Below, piece after piece: positions 7,726 through 15,081 of a stretch of DNA of 31,589 bases (within the stretch, counting starts at the first letter, position 1; each line of letters opens with the position of its first letter). Made by a program: the position numbers and the translations under genes. The stretch is taken from the NCBI GenBank assembly GCA_964414785.1, contig CAYPXZ010000044.1, positions 1-31,589 of the forward strand. Direction: 5' to 3'. The notes below the pieces were generated by a model, which saw only the letters and a program-made list of their open reading frames with translations, searched no databases and was not told the DNA's origin. The stretch is from Palsa-1447 sp964414785. Lineage in GTDB: Bacteria; Verrucomicrobiota; Verrucomicrobiia; Opitutales; Opitutaceae.

Positions 7726-8298
7726 GTGGACACCCCAACCCCGCTATCCGACCATGAGCTCATGCTCGCCGTCCGGGACGGCGACCTGGACAGCATGGGC
7801 GAGCTCTTCGAGCGCCACCACGGGCCCCTCTTCGGCTACCTCACCAAGCTGACCGGGAACCGGGCGGCCGCCGAGGACATCTCCCAGGTCGTCTTCCAGC
7901 GCATGCTCAAGTACCGGCACACCTACCGGGACGAGGGCAAGTTCACGGCGTGGATGTACCACCTGGCCCGCCGCTGCGCCGCGGACCACTTCAGGAGGTC
8001 CTCGACCGCACCGGTCCCGGTCGACCCCGCCGACCTGGAGGACCGCGCCGACGAGTCCCGGAGCGCGGACGAGTCCGCGCTCGCAAGCGACGACCATGCC
8101 CTCCTTCGCAAGGCGCTCGGCCGCCTCGACCGGGAGGACCGGGAGGTCCTCCTCCTCTCGAGGCTCCAGGAGCTCTCCTTTGCCGAGGTCGCGACGATCC
8201 TCGAGTGCTCCGTGGGGGCGGCCCGCGTGAGGGCCCACCGGGCTCTCCATTCCCTGCGCGACCACTATTTCCAGATCCAAAAGGAGAACCCGACATGA
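7726..8298 (+). CDS. ECF-type RNA polymerase sigma factor
   Basis: 190 aa from GTG at 7726. An in-frame ATG at 7654 would add 24 residues, but those codons lack the strong G/C third-position bias of the rest, so I prefer the GTG. Region 2 is recognisable (ELFERHHGPLFGYLTKLTG, AEDISQVVFQRMLKY, FTAWMYHLARRCAADHFRR). A charged linker follows, then region 4 (ALGRLDREDREVLLLSR, LSFAEVATILECSVGAARVRAHRAL), the helix-turn-helix for -35 recognition. There is no region 1 or 3. The stop overlaps the ATG of the zinc-finger anti-sigma gene (ATGA), so the pair is translationally coupled; the exported DUF4097-type protein completes the operon. Confidence 0.9.
   Translation: MDTPTPLSDHELMLAVRDGDLDSMGELFERHHGPLFGYLTKLTGNRAAAEDISQVVFQRMLKYRHTYRDEGKFTAWMYHLARRCAADHFRRSSTAPVPVDPADLEDRADESRSADESALASDDHALLRKALGRLDREDREVLLLSRLQELSFAEVATILECSVGAARVRAHRALHSLRDHYFQIQKENPT
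8281..8286 (+). promoter_or_regulatory. Shine-Dalgarno site of the anti-sigma gene
   Basis: AAGGAG lies 8 nt before the ATG at 8295, inside the end of the sigma-factor gene. It is one of the few clear Shine-Dalgarno sites in this window and supports the chosen anti-sigma start. Confidence 0.7.
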
Positions 8299-9101
8299 AC
8301 TGCCAAACCTGCAGCGAACGCATGGCCGAACTCGCCGACGCGAGGCTGGACGAGAAGACGGCCGCCCAGGTCCGCGACCACATCGAGGGCTGCCCCGAGT
8401 GCCAGCGCGAGTTCAACGAGCTCGGCCGCGTGCTTGCGGCGATGGACGCCCTCCCCTCGGCCCCACCCTCGCACACCCTGCGGGCGAAGGTCATGGGCCA
8501 CATCGAGTCCGAGAAACTGACCCTTCGCAAGGAGGCGGCCTTCGCCGCGTCGATCCGCTCCGCCGCCGGCTCTCGGACCGGCCGCCGCGCCCTGTGGGCG
8601 CAGCTGCTCGTGGGGGCATTAGGGGCGTGCGCCGTCCTCGCCGCCGGATTCGTGCTCGGGGAGCGAACCGCCACCCAGCGCCAGCTCGCCGACCTTAGGT
8701 TGCGGGTGGACACGATGGGCCAATTGGTCGAGCAGTCCGTCCTCCAGAAGCGCACGGCCGGCGACCGCCTGGAGACCGTCCTCACGGCGGCCAGGACCCG
8801 GCAGCCCGACGAGCGCATGATCGACGGACTCATCAACTCGCTGGCCTTCGACCCGAGCGTCAACGTGAGGCTCAACGCCCTCTCCGCCCTCTACTCCCAC
8901 GCCGACCAGGAGGTCGTGCGCGCCGGCGTGCTCGCGTGCCTCCCCCGGGAGGCCAACCCGCTGGTCCAGGTCTCCATGATCGACTTCCTCGTGGCCACCA
9001 AGGCCCGCGAGGCGTCCCCAGAGCTTCGCAAGCTGAGCCTCGACGAAAAGACCGACACGGATGTCCGCGACTCGGCGCGCAGGGCCATCGACCTGCTCTA
9101 G
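8295..9101 (+). CDS. Zinc-finger (zf-HC2) transmembrane anti-sigma factor with HEAT-like periplasmic domain
   Basis: 268 aa. The N-terminus has the anti-sigma zinc-finger pattern: C3/C6, then H29-x3-C33-x2-C36 (HIEGCPEC), followed by an amphipathic stretch. One transmembrane helix lies at about 102-122 (AQLLVGALGACAVLAAGFVLG). A short coiled-coil-prone part follows (RQLADLRLRVDTMGQLVEQ), and residues 170-268 look like tandem HEAT-type repeats (SVNVRLNALSALYSHADQE, PLVQVSMIDFLVATKAREA, DTDVRDSARRAIDLL). Zinc finger inside and HEAT domain outside suggests the HEAT part senses a partner or damage and releases the sigma factor. It is coupled to the sigma gene by ATGA. The sensing role is inferred from architecture. 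Confidence 0.88.
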   Translation: MNCQTCSERMAELADARLDEKTAAQVRDHIEGCPECQREFNELGRVLAAMDALPSAPPSHTLRAKVMGHIESEKLTLRKEAAFAASIRSAAGSRTGRRALWAQLLVGALGACAVLAAGFVLGERTATQRQLADLRLRVDTMGQLVEQSVLQKRTAGDRLETVLTAARTRQPDERMIDGLINSLAFDPSVNVRLNALSALYSHADQEVVRAGVLACLPREANPLVQVSMIDFLVATKAREASPELRKLSLDEKTDTDVRDSARRAIDLL

Positions 9102-9126
9102 TCAAACCCTCTAACCCCCACTCTTT

Positions 9127-10197
9127 ATGAACACCACCAGAGCCTGCTCCCTAACACTGCTCGCAGCAGCCCTTGCGCTGGCGCCCTTCGGCGCCGCGCG
9201 GGCCGACGAGTCGACCAGCCAGATCACCTTTTCCGACCCGGCCAAGCCGGGAACGCTGAAGGTGCGGGTCTGGCACGGGGACGTGACCGTCCGCGGGGCG
9301 GACGTGAAGGAAATCTCCGTCAAGTCCGACTCGACGGCCATCGTCCCCACGCCGCGCAAGGACGGCATGCGCGTCCTGTCCACCTCGTCCAGCTTCACCC
9401 TCTCCGAGAAGGACAACGTCGTCACGCTCGAGTACGGCGGCGAGGGATGGGGCGGCGGGTCCGCCGACTTTGACATCACCGTCCCGCGCTCGACGTCGGT
9501 CATCGTCTCCAACTCGGCCCACGGCGACCTCGAGTGCGCGGGACTGTCCGGCGACGTCGACGTGCGGACGATGAGCGGCAACGTGAACCTCGAGGACGTC
9601 ACGGGCGGCGCCCTGGTCGAGACGATGAACGGGGAGATCAACGTGGACGTTAAGTCGCTGGCCCCCTCCAAACCCCTCTCCTTCTCCTCGATGCACGGCC
9701 AGATCACGATCCACGTCCCCGGCGACACGAAGGCCAACGTCCTGTTCCGCACCCACCGCGGCGTCATCATGTCGAACTTCGACGACAAGGTCCTGGTGGC
9801 GAAGACCACGGTGACCCGCGTCACCAAGCACCACACGAAGAGCGCCGACGCGCGCCCCGATGCCGCAGCGCCTTCGGCTCCGGCCGGCGCCACCCCTGCG
9901 GTCGCCCCCGAGAAGCCCGAGGCCGCCGAGAAGGCGGAGGCGTCCGACGGAGACTGGCACGACGAGGTGAAGGACTCGATCCGCGAGGCGGCAAGGGAGG
10001 CCGCCCTGGCGGCGCAGGATGCCGCGATGGCGGTCCACGAGGGCCTCATGGAGGTCAATGTCCAGATGTCGGGGGTCATTCCCCCGCTGCCCCCGATGAC
10101 GGGCGGCAAGGTCGTCACGGGGACCCTGAACGGCGGAGGGACCCAGATCCAGGCGGCGACCCTGAACGGCGACATCGTCCTAAAGAGGGTGGAATAG
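9127..10197 (+). CDS. Exported DUF4097-type beta-repeat protein
   Basis: 356 aa. A Sec signal peptide spans residues 1-26 (cut predicted after AARA). Residues 40-235 form short beta repeats typical of DUF4097 putative adhesin-like proteins: LKVRVWHGDVTVRGADVKE, SGDVDVRTMSGNVNLEDV, GALVETMNGEINVDV, SMHGQITIHVPGD. The fold is interrupted by a low-complexity Ala/Pro/Glu linker and Ala-rich helix (about 237-308), then resumes with TGTLNGGGTQIQAATLNGDIVLKRVE. It sits 25 nt after the anti-sigma gene, so it is likely an envelope target or sensor of that sigma system. DUF4097 function is not established; an envelope role is inferred from signal peptide and context. A terminator follows. Confidence 0.85.
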   Translation: MNTTRACSLTLLAAALALAPFGAARADESTSQITFSDPAKPGTLKVRVWHGDVTVRGADVKEISVKSDSTAIVPTPRKDGMRVLSTSSSFTLSEKDNVVTLEYGGEGWGGGSADFDITVPRSTSVIVSNSAHGDLECAGLSGDVDVRTMSGNVNLEDVTGGALVETMNGEINVDVKSLAPSKPLSFSSMHGQITIHVPGDTKANVLFRTHRGVIMSNFDDKVLVAKTTVTRVTKHHTKSADARPDAAAPSAPAGATPAVAPEKPEAAEKAEASDGDWHDEVKDSIREAAREAALAAQDAAMAVHEGLMEVNVQMSGVIPPLPPMTGGKVVTGTLNGGGTQIQAATLNGDIVLKRVE

Positions 10198-10235
10198 GCC
10201 CGGCAACCGCGCCAAAACGGCACCTTTCGGCTCCA

Positions 10236-10270
10236 GAGGCCCCCGGCAACGGGGGCCTCCTGCTTTGTGT
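10236..10270 (+). terminator. Intrinsic terminator-like hairpin after the sigma/anti-sigma operon
   Basis: The 9-bp stem GAGGCCCCC (10236-10244) / GGGGGCCTC (10251-10259), loop GGCAAC, is followed by a weak T-containing tail (CTGCTTTGTGT). It lies 39 nt after the DUF4097 gene stop, where an operon end is expected. Confidence 0.65.
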
Positions 10271-10659
10271 AAGTCCCTCTCCCTGTGTGTCGGACGCGTT
10301 ACTTTTAACGGCCCGGGCCCAAAATTACTTGAGCGGTTGGAACAAGAGTAGCTAGGTAGCGTCGGAACCGCAGCTCACTTTGCTTTCAAAGGACCCCCAA
10401 AGTTCTTTGACCAGGATCCCGACCGGCCCCTTCCGGCGGGATGATAAGGCTTCAGGCTGGCATTCGCGTGCGAGCGACGCGCCGGCCGTTTCGGGCGAAT
10501 GGTGCACCCCAAAACTGCACTTTTGGCCCCGGGTTCCCTTGGGTGCCCGGGTCCAGAACGTCCCTGATCCCGCCAGTGCCTACGCACCGGCGGGGACGGG
10601 GCGCTAACCATAAGCCAGAAAAACAACTCTCCGCCCCGCGCGGAGTTTAAAAGAAAGCC
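10271..10659 (+). other. Gene-free structured region upstream of the exported TonB-domain gene
   Basis: No credible coding frame is present and base composition is lower in GC than neighbouring genes. Several inverted repeats lie in sense orientation to the downstream gene: GTGCA (10502-10506)/TGCAC (10516-10520) overlapping the alternative CCAAAA (10509-10514)/TTTTGG (10521-10526); CCCGGG (10528-10533)/CCCGGG (10546-10551); CCCGCC (10569-10574)/GGCGGG (10589-10594) with inner GTGC/GCAC. A last hairpin lies directly before the ATG. It could be a regulatory leader or an unannotated ncRNA. It does not match any riboswitch consensus I know. Confidence 0.5.
10629..10648 (+). promoter_or_regulatory. 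Attenuator-like hairpin just upstream of the TonB-domain gene
   Basis: The 6-bp stem CTCCGC (10629-10634) / GCGGAG (10640-10645), loop CCCGC, runs straight into TTTAAAAG and ends 11 nt before the ATG at 10660. The T-run is only three bases, so termination would be weak; it could instead control ribosome access. Confidence 0.35.
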
Positions 10660-11052
10660 ATGAAAAACAACAACAAGCTCGCACTCCTGCTCAGTCTTGG
10701 AGCGCTCCTGCCCTTCGCCGCCTCGGCGAAGACGCTCGAGCAATCCTACATTGAGTCGTGCCGCAAGGGGACCGATATCCCCGTGCCCATCGCCGTGGTC
10801 TCACCCCACGTCGACGGATACGACATCGGCCAGACCGTCCAGGTGGAGTTCGTCGTGGACACGACGGGCCACACCACGGGCGTCAGCATCAAGTCCTCGT
10901 CGGACCGCGAACTCGCGGAAGCCGTCGTGGACGCGGTGAAGCAGTGGAGGTTCACGCCGGCCCTGCACAACGGCGCTCCGGTTGCGACGAAAGTCATCCT
11001 CCCGGTCCGCGTCGTTGAGTCGGCGACCTCCAGCCAGTTCGCGGCGAACTGA
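10660..11052 (+). CDS. Exported stand-alone TonB C-terminal-domain protein
   Basis: 130 aa. MKNNNKLALLLSLGALLPFAASA is a cleavable Sec signal peptide. The rest is almost only a TonB_C domain: GQTVQVEFVVDTTGHTTGVSIKSSSDRELAEAVVDAVKQWRFTPALHNGAPVATK, with the typical D-x-x-G...A...AVKQWRFTPA..NG.PV pattern. The usual N-terminal membrane anchor and proline-rich spacer of energy-transducing TonB are missing, so it cannot couple to ExbBD in the usual way. More likely it is a soluble periplasmic protein binding peptidoglycan or outer-membrane partners; this is inferred. It is a single-gene unit, with a long structured leader before it and a strong terminator 30 nt after it. Confidence 0.85.
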   Translation: MKNNNKLALLLSLGALLPFAASAKTLEQSYIESCRKGTDIPVPIAVVSPHVDGYDIGQTVQVEFVVDTTGHTTGVSIKSSSDRELAEAVVDAVKQWRFTPALHNGAPVATKVILPVRVVESATSSQFAAN

Positions 11053-11081
11053 CCGGGTCAGGACTAAATAGGAAACCAACT

Positions 11082-11116
11082 GGGCGCCCCCGTTCGCGGG
11101 GGCGCCCTTTTCCTTT
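11082..11116 (+). terminator. Strong intrinsic terminator
   Basis: The perfect 11-bp stem GGGCGCCCCCG (11082-11092) / CGGGGGCGCCC (11097-11107) is capped by a TTCG tetraloop and followed by TTTTCCTTT. It ends the TonB-domain gene transcript. Confidence 0.92.
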
Positions 11117-11245
11117 CCCGGCGGGGGAAAGAGAGGGCCCTTAGGACCTAGGGCGGAGCGCTTTCCAATCGTCACAGAAACGGGCCTTGCGATCGGCGCC
11201 TCCAGCCGGTGTCATGGATCTTTTATTCCCGGACGAAGCCCCACC

Positions 11246-12400
11246 ATGCCCACCCGCCTGCGCCGCATTCTCCCCACGCTGATCCAATGGTTTGACGCCG
11301 ACTACCAGCCCGAGGGCGCCGCGGCCGTGCGCAACGAGCCCGACCGGGTCGACTGGCTGCGCTGCATCCCGTTCATCGTGCTGCACCTCGGCTGCCTCGG
11401 CGTCATCTGGACCGGCGCGAGCGCGTTCGCGGTCTGGACCGCGGTCTTCCTGTACTTCGCCCGCATGGCCGCCGTGACCGGGGTCTACCACCGCTATTTC
11501 TCGCACAAGACCTACAGCACGTCCCGGCCGATGCAGTTCGTCCTGGCGCTCTGCGGAGGGACGACCGTCCAGCGCGGGCCCCTCTGGTGGGCCTACCACC
11601 ACCGCCACCACCACCAGCACTCGGACCAGCCCGACGACGCCCACTCGCCCCATGTGCACGGCTTCCTCTGGTCCCACATCGGGTGGATCACCAGCCGGCG
11701 CAACTTCCCGACCGACTACTCGAAGGTCCGCGACCTCGACCGCTACCCCGAGCTCGTCTTCCTGAACCGCTTCGACGCGGTCGTCCCCCTCCTCTTCGCC
11801 TTCGCCATCTTCGGGCTCGGCACCTTCCTCCAGGCCCATGCCCCCGGCCTCCACACGAACGGCTGGCAGCTGCTCGTCTGGGGCTTCTTCGTGAGCACGA
11901 CGGCGCTCTTCCACGGGACCTCCTGCATCAACTCGATGGCGCACCTGATGGGCCGTCGCCGCTACAGGACCGAGGACGACTCCCGCAACAGCTTCATCCT
12001 CGCGATCATCACCCTCGGGGAGGGCTGGCACAACAACCACCACCGCTACCAGAGCTCGACGCGCAACGGCTTCTTCTGGTGGGAGCTCGACATCACCTAC
12101 TACCTGCTCAGGGCCCTCTCATGGACGGGCCTGATCTGGGGCCTGAAGTCGGTGCCCGCCTCGGTCCTCGCCGAGGGCGAGCGCTCCGACCATGACGAGT
12201 CCGTCGCGGCGGCGAGCCAGGCGCACCTGGTCCACCCCGAATACTCCTCCCTTAAGCGGATCGTTCCCGCGGCGGCCGCGATCGCGGTCGCGACCGTCAA
12301 CGCCGCGCAGCCGGCCGTGCCGCGGCGCGTCGACGGCCAGGAGATCCACCGCGACCGGGACAGCATCGCCCAGGGTATGGGTGACGGCCTCAGCCCATAA
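11246..12400 (+). CDS. Acyl-CoA/fatty-acid desaturase (membrane di-iron, delta-9 type)
   Basis: 384 aa integral-membrane desaturase. The three histidine boxes are present: HRYFSH (82-87), the HHRHHHQHSD region (H119, H122, H123) and GEGWHNNHH (259-266), which bind the di-iron centre. At least four hydrophobic segments lie between them (about 41-58, 60-78, 180-196, 206-222). Order and spacing match stearoyl-CoA desaturase-type enzymes that introduce a cis double bond into acyl chains for membrane fluidity. The C-terminal ~75 residues (after PASVLAEGE) are a non-conserved, low-complexity tail ending in a charged stretch. The electron donor is not encoded nearby. The next gene starts 41 nt later on the same strand. 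Confidence 0.93.
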   Translation: MPTRLRRILPTLIQWFDADYQPEGAAAVRNEPDRVDWLRCIPFIVLHLGCLGVIWTGASAFAVWTAVFLYFARMAAVTGVYHRYFSHKTYSTSRPMQFVLALCGGTTVQRGPLWWAYHHRHHHQHSDQPDDAHSPHVHGFLWSHIGWITSRRNFPTDYSKVRDLDRYPELVFLNRFDAVVPLLFAFAIFGLGTFLQAHAPGLHTNGWQLLVWGFFVSTTALFHGTSCINSMAHLMGRRRYRTEDDSRNSFILAIITLGEGWHNNHHRYQSSTRNGFFWWELDITYYLLRALSWTGLIWGLKSVPASVLAEGERSDHDESVAAASQAHLVHPEYSSLKRIVPAAAAIAVATVNAAQPAVPRRVDGQEIHRDRDSIAQGMGDGLSP

Positions 12401-12441
12401 CGCTTGAGCCGCATTGGAGTTTTCGGCATAGTCGGCCCTTG

Positions 12442-12984
12442 GTGAACGAAACCCCCCAGTCAGTCGCCGCCCCGGCGGAGCGCACGCCGTGGCAGCGCAA
12501 TGTGATCGATCCCATCGCGGCCCAGCTCACCCAGGGCATCACCCCGGAGAAGGTGGCGCTGACGCTCGCGGTCGGGAGTGCGCTGGCTCTCTTCCCGATC
12601 CTCGGGACGACGACCCTCCTGTGCCTCGTCGCGGGGATCCTGCTGCGGCTCAACCAGCCCATCATCCAGCTCGTGAACGCGCTGTGCACGCCGCTCCACC
12701 TGCCGGTCATCTACTGCATGGTGCGCCTGGGCAACTGGGTCTTCCACGTCCCGTCCGAGCACCTCGGGATCCGGATGATGAACCACATGCTCTGGGACGA
12801 CCCGAGGGAGTTCTTCGAGAAGTTCGGGATGACGGCGCTTCATGCGATCGCCGCCTGGGCGATCGTCGCGCCGTTCTGGGTGCTGATCGTCTTCCTGCTC
12901 GCCCTGCCGGTCCTGCGCGAGGCGCTCCGCCGGAAGACCGTGGTCGTGGACCCGGCGCCGCCGCCGGTCCATCCCGTTCCCTAG
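12442..12984 (+). CDS. DUF2062 membrane protein
   Basis: 180 aa from GTG at 12442; a TTG one codon earlier is possible. It has the DUF2062 pattern: ...GITPEKVALTLAVGSALALFPILGTTTLLCLVAGILLRLNQPIIQLVNALCTPL..., followed by further hydrophobic segments (about 92-105, 135-160) and a proline-rich end. DUF2062 proteins are small inner-membrane proteins of unknown biochemical role, often beside lipid-modifying genes; here the upstream neighbour is a desaturase. The stop TAG shares the palindrome CTAG with the stop of the convergent pseudouridine synthase gene. Confidence 0.85.
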   Translation: MNETPQSVAAPAERTPWQRNVIDPIAAQLTQGITPEKVALTLAVGSALALFPILGTTTLLCLVAGILLRLNQPIIQLVNALCTPLHLPVIYCMVRLGNWVFHVPSEHLGIRMMNHMLWDDPREFFEKFGMTALHAIAAWAIVAPFWVLIVFLLALPVLREALRRKTVVVDPAPPPVHPVP

Positions 12985-13787
12985 GGGGAGCCGCCGGCAC
13001 GGCGCGCCGCGCCAAACTTCCTCAGGTACTTGAGCGCGATCCCCAGGTCCTTCGGCAGGGGCGAGGCGACCTCGACCTGGCCCCGGCCCTCGGGATGCGC
13101 GAAACCGAGCCCCGAGGCGTGGAGGGCAAGCCTCGCGATCAGCGGCTTCTCCTCGTCGCGGCCCTTGTAGCGGCTCTTCAGCTCGGAGAGGAGCAGTACG
13201 AGGGCGGGATCCCCGTAGAGCGCGTCGTTTAAGACCGGGGCGCCCGCGGCGCCGAGGTGGGCCCGGATCTGGTGGACGCGGCCCGTCCGGGGCCGGCACT
13301 CGACCCAGGCGAACCTGCCAAAGGACTCGAGCACCCGGAACTCGGTCACGCTCGGCTTTCCGCCCCTCTTGTGCCCGTGGAAGACGCGGACCTGGCCCGG
13401 CCGGTGCTCGTCCTCGCCGAGCGCCAGGTCGACCGTGAACTCTGCCGGCAGCGCCCCCGAGGCGTCCCGGACCTGCATGACCGCCTTGACCCCCTCCTCG
13501 GGTGGCAGCAGCACGACGAGGGCCTGGTAGGCCTTGCGCACCGTCTTCGACTGGAACTGGCCGCTCAGGAAATCCAGGGCCGGCTTCGTCTTCGCGCACA
13601 GGACGACCCCGCTCGCCTCGGCGTCGAGCCGGTGCACGTTGGCGATCGAGGGTCCGTAGCGCTCGCGCACGACCGACATGAGCGTCGCACCCGCCCGGTC
13701 GTTTCGCTCGCGCACGACCGGCAGCCCGCTCGGCTTGTCGAACGCCACGAGGAAATCGTCCTCAAGCAGGATGTCGGGGAACGTCAT
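12981..13787 (-). CDS. RluA-family RNA pseudouridine synthase
   Basis: 268 aa. Catalytic aspartate D55 sits in the motif HRLDAEASGVVLCAKT; the family usually has HRLDRDTSG, so the residues after the Asp are unusual. Other markers are KPSGLPVV near residue 18, RPRTGRVHQIRAHLGAAGAPVLNDALYGD (RTGRxHQIR motif) and LHASGLGFAHP. There is no N-terminal S4 domain, so it is like the shorter RluA/RluC-catalytic-only enzymes. It isomerises uridine to pseudouridine in rRNA or tRNA; the target site cannot be assigned. It is convergent with the DUF2062 gene with a 4-nt overlap and divergent from the alpha/beta-hydrolase gene. Confidence 0.9.
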   Translation of the reverse strand: MTFPDILLEDDFLVAFDKPSGLPVVRERNDRAGATLMSVVRERYGPSIANVHRLDAEASGVVLCAKTKPALDFLSGQFQSKTVRKAYQALVVLLPPEEGVKAVMQVRDASGALPAEFTVDLALGEDEHRPGQVRVFHGHKRGGKPSVTEFRVLESFGRFAWVECRPRTGRVHQIRAHLGAAGAPVLNDALYGDPALVLLLSELKSRYKGRDEEKPLIARLALHASGLGFAHPEGRGQVEVASPLPKDLGIALKYLRKFGAARRAGGSP

Positions 13788-13834
13788 GGGGATTCGGGTG
13801 CGGGGCCGTTGGGCAAGCCAAGCGTTTCCCCGGA

Positions 13835-13872
13835 GTAACGCCAGCGTTTCAGTCGCGAAAATTTCGCGTTAC
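13835..13872. promoter_or_regulatory. Nested inverted repeat in divergent promoter region
   Basis: The inner palindrome CGCGAAA (13854-13860) - A - TTTCGCG (13862-13868) is nested with outer arms GTAACGC (13835-13841) and GCGTTAC (13866-13872). It sits in the 135-nt spacer between the pseudouridine synthase gene and the hydrolase gene, so it is a candidate operator; the right arms overlap, so the two pairings are alternatives. Confidence 0.4.
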
Positions 13873-13922
13873 GGGGCCACTTAAGGTTTTCAACGGCCTT
13901 GGACCGGGCCCACACCCGCAGG

Positions 13923-15026
13923 ATGCCCGCATCCCTCTTGTCCCTCGCGTTCTCCTCCCCGGGGGTCCTCTCGCGCCTGAGCCCCCCGATCCCCCTGCTC
14001 TCCTTCCTGAGGGTGACCGGCTACCGCCTGCGGCCTCCGCAGCCGGTCCCCCACGTCCCCGCCGTCACGCGGGCGAGCGCCGCCGTCCTGGCGCGCGGCC
14101 AGGCGGAGCCGAGGCAGGCGGCGACCCTCCTGTGCGAGCTGCGCGCCGGCGACTGCCCGACGATCGTGCTCGGGGGATTCGTCCCCGACTCGACCGAGCA
14201 GGCCTTCCTGCTGCGGGGCATGCTGCTTCGCCACGGGAGCGTCTACTACCTGAACTACCCGCGAAGGGGCTTCTCGCTTCCCATGCTCTTCGCCCAGATC
14301 GACGACCTGGTGGACGAGCTCGCGCTGCGCGGCCAGCGGCCCGTCATGCTCTCGGTCAGCTTTGGGGGAGGCGTCCTCGTCGAGTGGCTCCGCCGCCGGC
14401 GCGACTCGGGGGCGCCGGCGCCCGTCGCCGGGGCCGTCCTCGTTAGCCCCGTCGCCTGCCCCGAGGACATCGTCGATCCCTCCGCCCCCCGGCAGACGAC
14501 GCTCCTCGGCCGGGCCCTCAAGCCCTTCGGCTCCCCCGGGGGCGCCGACCTCACCGCGATCGAGAAGGCCCGCGCGATATTCCGGAAGATGTTCGAGGCC
14601 GGGGCGAACAACAGGGCCGCCCTGGCCGGGCTCATGAGCCGTTCGGAAACGCGCCGCGTCCGCGACGCCGTCGCGTCGGCCCTCGGGGGCATCGACGCGG
14701 CGGGCGCCAACGAGCGGGTCCGCGCGCTCGCCGAGCTCGCGCATCCCCGCGACTGGTCGCCGCGCGGCGCGCCTATATGCAACGCCCCGGTCCTTATATT
14801 ATTCGCCGAAAGGGAGGACTCCGTGATCACGGCGACCTCGCCGACCCGCCGGGCCCTCGAGGGGGGCCACCGGGCGCTCTTCCCCGGGTCGGAGTGCCGC
14901 GTCGTGACAGGTGGCGGCAATCCCGTGCAGCACGCCTCCCTCATATTCCACTATTACCAGTTTCATCCGCATTTCACGGGTTTCTACCGGAGGTTAAAAC
15001 TCAGTAAGTTGGTTCTGGCCGCCTGA
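13923..15026 (+). CDS. Alpha/beta-hydrolase-fold protein
   Basis: 367 aa from ATG at 13923; a TTG at 13899 is possible. An alpha/beta-hydrolase core starts at PTIVLGGFVPDS (79-90). A nucleophile elbow lies at VMLSVSFGGGVLVEW with S146 (SxSxGG, the first Gly of the usual GxSxG is Ser). The acid is probably D299 (FAEREDSVI) and the base H337 (GNPVQHASL), so the triad looks intact. Between lie variable cap residues 185-275. Substrate unknown. It is followed 55 nt later by the GH3-family gene on the same strand. Towards the 3' end the codon choice drifts: ATA and TTA codons cluster at 14771-14815, rare in this GC-rich window. Confidence 0.8.
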   Translation: MPASLLSLAFSSPGVLSRLSPPIPLLSFLRVTGYRLRPPQPVPHVPAVTRASAAVLARGQAEPRQAATLLCELRAGDCPTIVLGGFVPDSTEQAFLLRGMLLRHGSVYYLNYPRRGFSLPMLFAQIDDLVDELALRGQRPVMLSVSFGGGVLVEWLRRRRDSGAPAPVAGAVLVSPVACPEDIVDPSAPRQTTLLGRALKPFGSPGGADLTAIEKARAIFRKMFEAGANNRAALAGLMSRSETRRVRDAVASALGGIDAAGANERVRALAELAHPRDWSPRGAPICNAPVLILFAEREDSVITATSPTRRALEGGHRALFPGSECRVVTGGGNPVQHASLIFHYYQFHPHFTGFYRRLKLSKLVLAA

Positions 15027-15037
15027 ATTCGCTTGCC

Positions 15038-15059
15038 GCAGTGTGCAGCGGAACACTGC
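15038..15059 (+). promoter_or_regulatory. Hairpin/operator-like inverted repeat upstream of the GH3-family gene
   Basis: The 7-bp arms GCAGTGT (15038-15044) and ACACTGC (15053-15059) are separated by 8 nt. It lies between the hydrolase stop and the GH3-family ATG at 15082. No T-run follows, so it is more likely an operator or leader hairpin than a terminator. Confidence 0.35.
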
Positions 15060-15081
15060 TGTAGTGTGACAGGTCGCCGGA

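Noticed and set aside
10271..10659. Known riboswitch upstream of the TonB-domain gene (cobalamin, c-di-GMP, fluoride)
   Set aside because: I could not match the sequence to those conserved cores; left as an unassigned structured leader.
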